NCBI GenBank assembly: GCA_030636765.1
Contig: DAOVWI010000037.1
Location: forward strand, 1-16,344
Reading direction: 5' to 3'
Source of the DNA: Gemmatimonadales bacterium
GTDB taxonomy: Bacteria; Gemmatimonadota; Gemmatimonadetes; Palauibacterales; Palauibacteraceae
DNA: 16,344 bases
In this document: positions 1 through 6,010 of the stretch, piece by piece
How the letters are laid out: the number at the start of each line of letters is the position of its first letter
Position numbering within the stretch: the stretch's first letter is position 1
Program-made: the position numbers and the translations under genes
The notes under the pieces: generated by a model
Seen by the model: the letters and a program-made list of their open reading frames with translations, nothing else
What the model was told of the DNA's origin: nothing
Databases searched by the model: none

Positions 1-75
1 GTCCGCCGGGGAAGTTCGCTACTTGCTGCGGCGACGGATCCCGCGGGCGGCCCCATCCTTTTGACGAATGGACCG

Positions 76-639
76 ATGAGAACTATCGCCTGTCTTCTCA
101 TAGCGGTGGCCCTGAGTGCCTCGCCCGTCCTCGCTCAGGAACAGGCAGCGGCAGGGGGCTTCGCATCCGGCGGCTTCGGAGCCCCGGTCGTCAAGTTCAG
201 CTCGCTGCTGGGCGAGGCCGTGACGTTCGTAGGGGTGCGAGGTGGCTGGGTCGCCAACCACAGCTTCGTCATCGGGGCAGGCGCGTACACCCTCGTCAAC
301 TCGATCGACCAACCCGACCTGATCGAGCCGATCAACAAGTTCGTCTATGGCGGCTTCGAGGTCGAATACATCGGCCTGGCCAGCGAGCCCGTCCATTTCA
401 CGATCCTCGCCCTGGTTGGGGCGGGCAGGCGGTATCGGACGGACGAGCCCGACCCGGACCACGACGAGGTCTTCGTCTTCGAGCCGGCGGCGAATCTTCA
501 GGTCAATGTCACGAACTTCTTCCGGGTGGACGCCGGCGGGGGCTATCGGTACGTCAGCAAAGAGACCTCGAGCGACACCGAGAACTCGGACTACAGGGCG
601 TTCTTCGGAGCTCTCACGTTCAGGTTCGGCAGCTTTTGA
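76..639 (+). CDS. Putative outer-membrane beta-barrel protein
   Basis: The product is 187 aa. It begins with a clear Sec signal peptide (MRTIACLLIAVALSASPVLA, likely cut after A20). The rest is made of alternating hydrophobic/polar strands rich in Gly and aromatics, and it ends in Phe (RFGSF), the usual BamA recognition end of outer-membrane barrels. The size suits an eight-strand barrel. I see no enzymatic motif and cannot name a family beyond OmpW/porin-like small barrels. The ATG at 76 is preferred to an in-frame TTG at 61 because it starts directly at the signal peptide; no strong Shine-Dalgarno is visible. The stop lies 39 bp before the selenoprotein methyltransferase, so the two may be cotranscribed. 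Confidence 0.7.
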   Translation: MRTIACLLIAVALSASPVLAQEQAAAGGFASGGFGAPVVKFSSLLGEAVTFVGVRGGWVANHSFVIGAGAYTLVNSIDQPDLIEPINKFVYGGFEVEYIGLASEPVHFTILALVGAGRRYRTDEPDPDHDEVFVFEPAANLQVNVTNFFRVDAGGGYRYVSKETSSDTENSDYRAFFGALTFRFGSF

Positions 640-678
640 CCCTTGCTGGGCACGTTCTCTCCCGACAGCTTCGGTGGC

Positions 679-1461
679 ATGACTGACACTGTCGACGCAC
701 AAGCGTCCCTGGAGGCCGTGCTCAAGGATGAGATCCTCCGGATGTATCAGGAGGTCGCCGACAACCCCGACGGCGAGTTTCATTTCTACCACGGCCGCGA
801 GGGCGCTGAGCGGTTCGGTTACGCCTCCGAATGGCTGGACCGCGCTCCGCCGGGAGCCGTGGATTCGTTCGCCGGTGTGGGGAATCCCCATGAGCGCGCT
901 GACATGCGACCGGGCGAGACCGTGCTCGATCTCGGGAGCGGCGCCGGTCTCGATTCGATCATCGCGTCGTGGGCGGTCGGCTCGACTGGAAAGGTGATCG
1001 GCGTTGACCTGAATCCCTCCATGTGCCTGAAAGCGCAGGCGCACGCGGCCGCGACCGGCACGACCATGGAGTGCCACGAGGGTCGAATGGAGGAGATCCC
1101 CCTGCCGGATGCCTCCGTGGATGTCGTGATCTCCAACGGCGTGATCAACCTGTCCTTTCAGAAGAGACGTGCGGTGGAAGAGATGTACCGCGTGGTGAAG
1201 CCGGGCGGCCGGATCTCGATCACGGACATCGTGAGCGCAAAGCAGCTCTCCCAGTCGATCGTCAACGACCCGAAGCTCTGGGCCAGCTGAATAGGCGGAG
1301 CTCTCCTGGAAGGAGAGATGTTCCGATTGCTGGAGGAGACGGGCTTCACCCAGGTCCGCTCTGCGGTGGTGCCGGGATTCCGATTCCGGAAGGCTGCGAC
1401 GCAGGACGCGGCCGAGATGTATGGCGTCAAGGCAGTCATGATGACGGCGGGCAAGCACTAG
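679..1461 (+). CDS. Selenocysteine-containing SAM-dependent methyltransferase (ArsM-like), TGA read as Sec204
   Basis: This is a class I Rossmann methyltransferase of 260 aa. Motif I is VLDLGSGAGLD (about 82-92), the acidic residue binding the SAM ribose is D110, and SNGVINLS (152-159) and VKPGG (183-187) follow. The sequence resembles arsenite methyltransferases (ArsM) and their uncharacterised relatives with SFAGVGNP and SNGVINL motifs. An in-frame TGA at 1288-1290 sits in WAS-U-IGGALLEGE, where relatives have a conserved Cys (W-x-x-C-I-x-G-A-L). After it the same frame runs on with family-like sequence (MFRLLEETGF, then an Ala/Met-rich C-terminus) to TAG. Without readthrough the protein would lose its last 56 residues. 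A SECIS-like hairpin follows the TGA at the right distance. TGA is a normal stop in neighbouring genes (639, 15092), so a recoded genetic code is unlikely. Start ATG 679 fits the family; TTG 643 is an alternative. The substrate (arsenic, selenium, another metalloid or something else) is unknown. The alternative explanation is a nonsense mutation or sequencing error at a Cys codon. Confidence 0.8.
1301..1317 (+). promoter_or_regulatory. Candidate bacterial SECIS element (selenocysteine insertion hairpin)
   Basis: CTCTCC-TGGAA-GGAGAG forms a perfect 6-bp stem. If T1307 pairs with A1311 the stem is 7 bp, leaving a GGA loop. The hairpin is 17 nt and begins at the 11th nucleotide after the TGA at 1288-1290. 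A G lies in the first or second loop position, and the apical loop starts 16-17 nt after the TGA. All of this agrees with the known bacterial SECIS pattern (short stem within the coding sequence, G at the loop start, loop about 16-37 nt from UGA), through which SelB with Sec-tRNA is recruited. The match is by eye; no folding energy was computed. Confidence 0.72.
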
Positions 1462-1501
1462 AGTCGTTTTGGCCAGGCAGAATCGGTGCAGGTAGTTCAG
1501 T

Positions 1502-1528
1502 AGGGGCCTGGGCTCAGCGGTAGCCCCT
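1502..1528. terminator. Weak hairpin between convergent genes
   Basis: AGGGGC (1502-1507) pairs perfectly with GCCCCT (1523-1528) across a 15-nt loop, between the end of the selenoprotein gene and the end of the minus-strand glycosyltransferase, whose last codons it overlaps. There is no T-tract on either side, so a terminator role is only suggested by the position. Confidence 0.25.
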
Positions 1529-2254
1529 GAAGATCCTGAGTAGATCGACCGCCATGCGCGGGAGGTCGGAAAGCCGGACTTTCGATCCGCTGACATCCGA
1601 CCAGCGGGACAGCGGGAATTCGACGACCACACCGGCCTCCCCCAGGTCCTTGCCGTAGATGCTTGCCAGTCTCGCCAGGATTTCCACGTCGAAGGCCCAC
1701 CGGGATCTGAAGGGTGCACCAAACACCCCTGGCAGTTCCGGTGTGACCCGGAACAGTTTCGCCCCGCATTGGGTGTCATACACGGGAAAGCCGAGGGCAA
1801 GCGAAGCCAGGGTCGCGAACACCCGGCCCGCGTAGTGTCGTGTCTCGTTGCGCTCGATGTGGCGTCCCATGAGGCGGATCCGTGACCCGATGACGGCCAT
1901 GGCTTCGGGATGCGTCTGCAGGACGTCCGCGAAACGCCGGACGTCCTCGAGGGGGGTCGACAGATCGGCGTCCCAGTAGCCCACGGCGAACGGATCCGCC
2001 TGGACAGCTCGAGTGATCCCCCGCCGCACGGCCTCTGCCTTTCCAACATTCTCATCCAGCACGAGGAGATCGGCTCGGCCGTCGTCCAGATCTGCCACCA
2101 GGGACTCCAGCAGGGCCCTGGTCCCGTCTCGGCTACCGTCATCGACGAACGAAATATGCAGGTCGTCCGCTCCACGGAGTGCCGTCACAAAGGAGGCTCG
2201 ATCCAGCCGCTTCTCTTCGTTGAAGCACGGGACGACGACGACCGTCTTAGTCAT
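1514..2254 (-). CDS. Family 2 glycosyltransferase (dolichol-phosphate sugar synthase-like)
   Basis: The 246-aa product is a GT-A fold glycosyltransferase. It opens with VVVVPCFNEEKRL (about 5-17). The nucleotide-sugar site is FVDDGSRDGT (36-45), followed by DENVGKAEAVRRG (67-79) and the metal-binding WDADLSTP (94-101). A later YDTQCGAKLFR block is typical of the ALG5/DPM1-like branch, which moves a sugar from a nucleotide donor to a polyprenyl phosphate on the inner face of the membrane. There is no membrane segment, so it should be soluble or peripheral. It starts inside the preceding methyltransferase gene (8-bp overlap), so the two are probably translationally coupled. Sugar and acceptor are not visible from the sequence. 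Confidence 0.85.
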   Translation of the reverse strand: MTKTVVVVPCFNEEKRLDRASFVTALRGADDLHISFVDDGSRDGTRALLESLVADLDDGRADLLVLDENVGKAEAVRRGITRAVQADPFAVGYWDADLSTPLEDVRRFADVLQTHPEAMAVIGSRIRLMGRHIERNETRHYAGRVFATLASLALGFPVYDTQCGAKLFRVTPELPGVFGAPFRSRWAFDVEILARLASIYGKDLGEAGVVVEFPLSRWSDVSGSKVRLSDLPRMAVDLLRIFRGYR

Positions 2255-3023
2255 TTGGCGGCTTTCTCAGCAGGGCCAGGAGACTGACGCCCCGGGGGTA
2301 CGGCGCCCTGGACCCGCTCAAGGACGCCTGGACACGAACCGATTCCCCCGCCAGGAGCCGGGTAAGCGCTCGATTGACGATGGCGGGAGGCATACTGAGG
2401 TCCCCGGTCCTACCTCGAGCGCGCAGCCTCGGCACCCGGATTTGCAACCAGCGCCAGAGTCTGATCGGCCAGTACAACCGGGCATTGAAGCCCGTAACAA
2501 GAACCTCGGACAGAGGTAGATCGGACAGGAGATGCCGGATGTCCGCCGGCCTGTATCGCCTTCGGTGCCCGTGGTGCTCATCGTGCCGGCTCCACAGGAC
2601 CGGGTCTGCCGGTACCGTGATTAGCACGTGGCCTCCGGGTTTGAGAATGCGCGCCGCGTTCTCGACGGCCCCGCGGTCATCGTCCAAATGCTCGATGACA
2701 TCCATCAGCAGACACGCGTCGACCGGCTCGTGAATCGGCCAGGATTCGAAGTCCAGTATCGAGACCTCGTGGAAGCTGACATCAGGATAACGGGTGCTCG
2801 CGAACCGTACCGCTTCTCCGTCCAGCTCGAGCCCCGTGCAGTCATACCCCGAACTCAAGGCACCCAGGTTTCCGCCGGTCCCGCACCCAAGATCCAGCAC
2901 CGTGCGACCGCAGCCCGCCGGCAGGACAGAGCGCAAGACTTGACTGACGATCTGCCGACGCGCCACGAACCACCAGTGGTGCTCCTCGATCGCCGCATGA
3001 AGCGGAAGGATGTCAGGGTGCAT
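2247..3023 (-). CDS. Class I SAM-dependent methyltransferase paired with the glycosyltransferase
   Basis: The 258-aa product starts with an EEHHWWFVARRQIV block (about 12-25), typical of a methyltransferase group found beside sugar-lipid and polysaccharide genes. SAM motif I is VLDLGCGTGGN. The motif around LLMDVIEHLDDD and the ILKPGGHVLITVP strand follow. A Trp-rich amphipathic segment (LYWPIRLWRWLQ) near the C-terminus may touch the membrane. The start is set by GGGAGGGG a few bases before the ATG at 3023; the frame is open further upstream to 3206, but that part is low-complexity and covers a tandem repeat. It overlaps the glycosyltransferase start by 8 bp. It probably methylates a sugar or lipid-linked intermediate made with that partner; this is inference from context. 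Confidence 0.82.
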   Translation of the reverse strand: MHPDILPLHAAIEEHHWWFVARRQIVSQVLRSVLPAGCGRTVLDLGCGTGGNLGALSSGYDCTGLELDGEAVRFASTRYPDVSFHEVSILDFESWPIHEPVDACLLMDVIEHLDDDRGAVENAARILKPGGHVLITVPADPVLWSRHDEHHGHRRRYRPADIRHLLSDLPLSEVLVTGFNARLYWPIRLWRWLQIRVPRLRARGRTGDLSMPPAIVNRALTRLLAGESVRVQASLSGSRAPYPRGVSLLALLRKPPND

Positions 3024-3072
3024 CGTCCCCTCCCAGCCCGCGAACCGGATTATCGATGGACCGCCGAACCCC

Positions 3073-3119
3073 AACGGCGAAAACCCCCCACGTCGAAAAC
3101 GGCGAAAACCCCCACGTCG
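3073..3119. repeat. Two-copy tandem repeat of about 23-25 bp
   Basis: AACGGCGAAAAC(C)CCCCACGTCG occurs at 3073-3095 and again at 3098-3119, differing only by one C in the C-run. Read on the minus strand it gives spaced runs of G upstream of the methyltransferase start. It could be a minisatellite, an operator or part of the promoter region of that gene. Confidence 0.75.
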
Positions 3120-3242
3120 CCCTTCATCACAACAAGTGTATCCAATTGTAGCCAGCCGCCGCCACGCGAATGGGGTGCACGTACTCGGCTCCCGTTCCCA
3201 CGACACCGCGGGCGGTCCCGGGTGAGGCTCGGTAGCTTCGCT

Positions 3243-3271
3243 TTGCCATCACAGCTGACGTATGCTACTCT
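3243..3271 (+). promoter_or_regulatory. Sigma70-like promoter with extended -10
   Basis: TTGCCA (3243-3248, five of six matches to TTGACA) is followed by a 17-bp spacer and TACTCT (3266-3271), preceded by TGC, that is a TGn extended -10. Transcription would start near 3278, giving a leader of about 80 nt to the GTG at 3359. Prediction by eye only. Confidence 0.45.
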
Positions 3272-3358
3272 GCAATTTAGACTTATGGGCTCCGGTCTTG
3301 ATCGCGCTGCCTCGCGCCTTCATCACCCCGTTCCTTCCGTCCCATCAAGGAGGATTTC

Positions 3359-4309
3359 GTGATCGCTCGACGCCTTCTTCCGGTTCTCGGGATCGTCCTC
3401 GCCGCGGGCCTCGCGGCCTGCCAGCCGGCCGACCGCGCCGAGGTGGAGGATGCCGCTGCCGACGCGGCCGCCGAGGCATCCTCCGAGGCCCACGTGGTCG
3501 AGGTGACAGCACGGGACTTTGCCTTCGACGCCCCGGACGAGATTCCCTCCGGGTGGACGACCTTCCGTATGACGAACGCGGGAGAGCAGGAGCACTTCCT
3601 CTACATCTACCGCCTGCCGGAGAACAAGACCTACCAGCAGCTCCTGGAGGAGGCTATCGTCCCGTTCGGCAAGGTGTGGGAGCGGTACGACTCGGGGGAG
3701 ATCGACCGGGCGGCGGCCGAGGCGGGCCTCGGCTCGGAAATCGCAGGCTGGTTCTTCACCGATCTTGAGCCCAGCGGCGGCCCCGCGCTTACCGAGCCGG
3801 GCGAGACCTCGCAGGCCACGGTCCGGTTGGAGCCCGGTACCTACGTGATGGAGTGCTACGTCAAGACGCCCGAAGGCGAATGGCACACGGAGCTGGGTAT
3901 GCAGCGGGAGTTCACCGTGACCGCCGACTCCACCGGCGCCTTGCCTCCGGAGGCCGACGCCGAGCTCACCCTCTCCAACTACCAGATCACCATCTCGGGC
4001 GAGCTCACGGCGGGCACCCGCACGGTGGCGGTCCACGTGGAGGAGAACCCCGAGGGCTTCATGTTGCACGACGTCAACCTGTTTCGCCTCGAGGAGGGCA
4101 CGGAGATTCAGGAGATCGTGGAGTGGATGGACTGGATGGACCTGGAGGGCTTCCGGGCACCGGCCCCCGGGTACTCCCTGGGTGGTGTGGAGCACATGGG
4201 GGCCGGCCGCACGGGCTACATGACCGTGGAGCTCGAGGCCGGGAACTACGCCTGGGTGTCGGAGGGCTACGGCGTCCGAGGCATGGTGAGGCTGTTCACC
4301 GTCGAGTAA
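3359..4309 (+). CDS. Two-domain cupredoxin-like lipoprotein
   Basis: The 316-aa product has a lipoprotein signal (VLAAGLAAC, lipid anchor C21) and an Ala/Glu/Asp-rich linker. A first cupredoxin-like beta-domain (about 45-190) contains the ordered ligands of a blue-copper site: H79 in EQEHF, C166 in MECYVK, H176 in GEWHTELGM and M181. An insertion of about 35 residues (about 87-122) lies between strands. The second half (about 200-316) looks like another beta-sandwich of the same kind without an obvious Cys ligand. It is probably anchored in the envelope and handles electrons or copper. The GTG start is fixed by AAGGAGG five bases upstream. An extended -10 promoter precedes it and a GC hairpin follows it, so it may be a single-gene unit. 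Its redox partner is not known. Confidence 0.72.
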   Translation: MIARRLLPVLGIVLAAGLAACQPADRAEVEDAAADAAAEASSEAHVVEVTARDFAFDAPDEIPSGWTTFRMTNAGEQEHFLYIYRLPENKTYQQLLEEAIVPFGKVWERYDSGEIDRAAAEAGLGSEIAGWFFTDLEPSGGPALTEPGETSQATVRLEPGTYVMECYVKTPEGEWHTELGMQREFTVTADSTGALPPEADAELTLSNYQITISGELTAGTRTVAVHVEENPEGFMLHDVNLFRLEEGTEIQEIVEWMDWMDLEGFRAPAPGYSLGGVEHMGAGRTGYMTVELEAGNYAWVSEGYGVRGMVRLFTVE

Positions 4310-4320
4310 CCTCGGGGCGC

Positions 4321-4347
4321 GGCCGGCGGTTCTCGCCCCTGCCGGCC
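4321..4347 (+). terminator. GC-rich hairpin after the cupredoxin gene
   Basis: GGCCGGC (4321-4327) and GCCGGCC (4341-4347) form a perfect 7-bp stem with a 13-nt loop, 11 bp after the stop. Only two Ts follow, so this is an imperfect intrinsic terminator. Confidence 0.4.
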
Positions 4348-4369
4348 TTCGCCCTCATCTTCCTGATCG

Positions 4370-6010
4370 ATGATGGACTCTCCCGGTACGCCGGACACGG
4401 TCGTCCCCGTCGAACGCCTCGGACCCGACCCCGGGACGAAGCTCGCGCATGAGGTTCCCCCGGATATCCTCCGGGGAGCCGGACGCCGCTTGCAGATCCT
4501 CGCTGCCGCGATCTCCGCCGGCATAGCCGTCAACCTGATCATCTACAGGCTCGTACCCCTTCTTGGCGGGCCGCAGTTCGGCGATCCTCCGGGCCCCATC
4601 GACATCGACGTGATCGTGCTGGGAATGCTGCTGCTGTCGATTGGCGTGTTCTTCATCGCACGCTTCGAGTGGCTGAGTCCAGCGCGGCTTCTCGACGCCG
4701 GTCTCGTGTACGAAGTCCTCCTGGCCTTCGGAGCCGGCGTGGCGATCCAGGCCTTCGCTCAGAGCCTGCGCCTGCCCCGCTGGGGGATCTCGGAGGTGTG
4801 CATCCTGATCCTGCTCTTCCCGGTCATCGTCCCGAACACGCCAGGAAAGGTGCTTCTCGCCTCACTGGCGGCCGCGAGCATGGACCCTCTGGGGGATCTG
4901 CTGTATGGCCTTGGAGGCGGCGCGACTCCCAGTGTGAGCGAGCTGGTCGGAGCGTACCACTTCAACTACCTGTCGGCGGGCCTGGCGCTGATCCCGGCCC
5001 ACGTGCTGACAACGCTCGCTCGCCAGGTGCAGGCCGCCCGGGAACTGGGGAGCTATCGTCTGATCGAGCGCATCAGTCGCGGAGGCATGGGGGAGGTTTG
5101 GCGGGCGGAGCACCGGATGCTCGCGCGTCCTGCGGCCATCAAGCTGATCCGCCGGGACATGATGGCGCGCGATGGCGAGGATCGGGACGTGCTTCAGCAA
5201 CGGTTCGAGCGGGAAGCGAACGCGACGGCGCTGCTGAGTTCTCCGCACACGGTCGAGCTGTACGATTTCGGCGTCACGTCCGACGGGACGTTCTACTACG
5301 TCATGGAGCTTCTCGACGGCCTGGACATGCACTCGCTCGTCGAGCGTTACGGGCCTCTCGGGCCCGATCGCGCCGTCTACCTCCTCGGCCAGGTGTGCGA
5401 GTCCCTGGCCGAGGCGCACGAGAGGGGCCTCGTACACCGCGACATCAAGCCAGCCAACGTGTACGTCTGCCGCTACGGGTTGGAGGTGGACTTCGTGAAG
5501 GTGGTGGACTTCGGATTGGTCGGCGTGCGGCCGGGAATGCCGCAGACCGATGGATCGCTTGCGATCAAGGGAACGCCCGAGGGAACGCCGGCCTTCATGG
5601 CTCCGGAACAGATCTTGGGCGATCAGCCTGTTGGGGTTCGGACCGACATCTACGCGGTCGGATGCCTGGCGTACTGGCTGCTGACGGGAGGTTGGGTCTT
5701 CGAAGGAGAGACCGCTATGGAGGTCCTCGTTCGGCACGTGAGGGAAGCGCCGCCGCCTCCTTCCTCGCGCTCCGAGCTGCCGATTCCCGTGTGCCTGGAC
5801 GAGGCGATCCTCGCGTGCCTCGAGAAGGATCCCGATCGGCGGCCACCGTCGGCCGAGGCGCTGGCCTTACGATTGGCTTCATGCGTGTCCGAATCGGCCC
5901 ATTGGGCGGACCGCGGCGCCCGCGAGTGGTGGGATATTCATCGTCCACCCGCCTCCCCGCCGGCCGCCGGAGGTGGTCGCAAGCCTTCGGCCGGGCCCTC
6001 GGTGCCGTAG
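4370..6010 (+). CDS. Membrane-anchored Ser/Thr protein kinase (Hanks type)
   Basis: The 546-aa product reverses the common bacterial order. An N-terminal membrane domain with about four to six hydrophobic segments (about 41-65, 79-98, 107-130, 138-156, 160-180, 198-216) precedes the kinase domain (about 229-500). The catalytic set is complete: Gly-loop SRGGMGEV (236-243), Lys258, Glu282, HRDIKPANV (from H356, base D358), DFG (380-382) and GTPAFMAPEQ (405-414). It should therefore be active and act on cytoplasmic targets. The C-terminal 40 residues are Pro/Gly-rich. Start is ATG 4370 or 4373; no clear Shine-Dalgarno. The last 73 bp overlap the convergent metallophosphatase gene. No substrate or regulator is evident; the membrane part may sense a signal or just tether the kinase. 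Confidence 0.9.
   Translation: MMDSPGTPDTVVPVERLGPDPGTKLAHEVPPDILRGAGRRLQILAAAISAGIAVNLIIYRLVPLLGGPQFGDPPGPIDIDVIVLGMLLLSIGVFFIARFEWLSPARLLDAGLVYEVLLAFGAGVAIQAFAQSLRLPRWGISEVCILILLFPVIVPNTPGKVLLASLAAASMDPLGDLLYGLGGGATPSVSELVGAYHFNYLSAGLALIPAHVLTTLARQVQAARELGSYRLIERISRGGMGEVWRAEHRMLARPAAIKLIRRDMMARDGEDRDVLQQRFEREANATALLSSPHTVELYDFGVTSDGTFYYVMELLDGLDMHSLVERYGPLGPDRAVYLLGQVCESLAEAHERGLVHRDIKPANVYVCRYGLEVDFVKVVDFGLVGVRPGMPQTDGSLAIKGTPEGTPAFMAPEQILGDQPVGVRTDIYAVGCLAYWLLTGGWVFEGETAMEVLVRHVREAPPPPSSRSELPIPVCLDEAILACLEKDPDRRPPSAEALALRLASCVSESAHWADRGAREWWDIHRPPASPPAAGGGRKPSAGPSVP

Larger units (their letters stand above)
3024..3358. other. Divergent intergenic region
   Basis: This 335-bp gap separates two divergent genes. 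It holds a short tandem repeat (3073-3119), the probable promoter of the plus-strand cupredoxin lipoprotein (3243-3271) and that gene's Shine-Dalgarno AAGGAGG (3347-3353, 5 nt before GTG). Nothing else in it looks like a gene or RNA. Confidence 0.6.

Noticed and set aside
679..1290. Reading the methyltransferase as a complete gene ending at the TGA at 1288, or as a frameshifted pseudogene
   Set aside because: The frame does not shift, the downstream codons keep family-like sequence to a TAG, and a SECIS-like hairpin follows the TGA. A simple stop or decay explains none of this, although a point error cannot be fully excluded.
679..1461. Genetic code in which TGA means Trp
   Set aside because: TGA closes other genes at natural ends (for example 639 and 15092), and the family residue at this site is Cys, not Trp.
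19..2175. Very long open frame on the minus strand
   Set aside because: It runs antisense and out of frame across three well-supported genes and its translation has no domain-like pattern; long spurious frames are common at this GC content.
3073..3119. CRISPR array
   Set aside because: Only two units, essentially no spacer between them, and no cas genes.
3024..3206. N-terminal extension of the minus-strand methyltransferase
   Set aside because: The extension is Arg/Gly-rich, crosses the tandem repeat, and the ATG at 3023 has a strong GGGAGGGG and starts the conserved domain.
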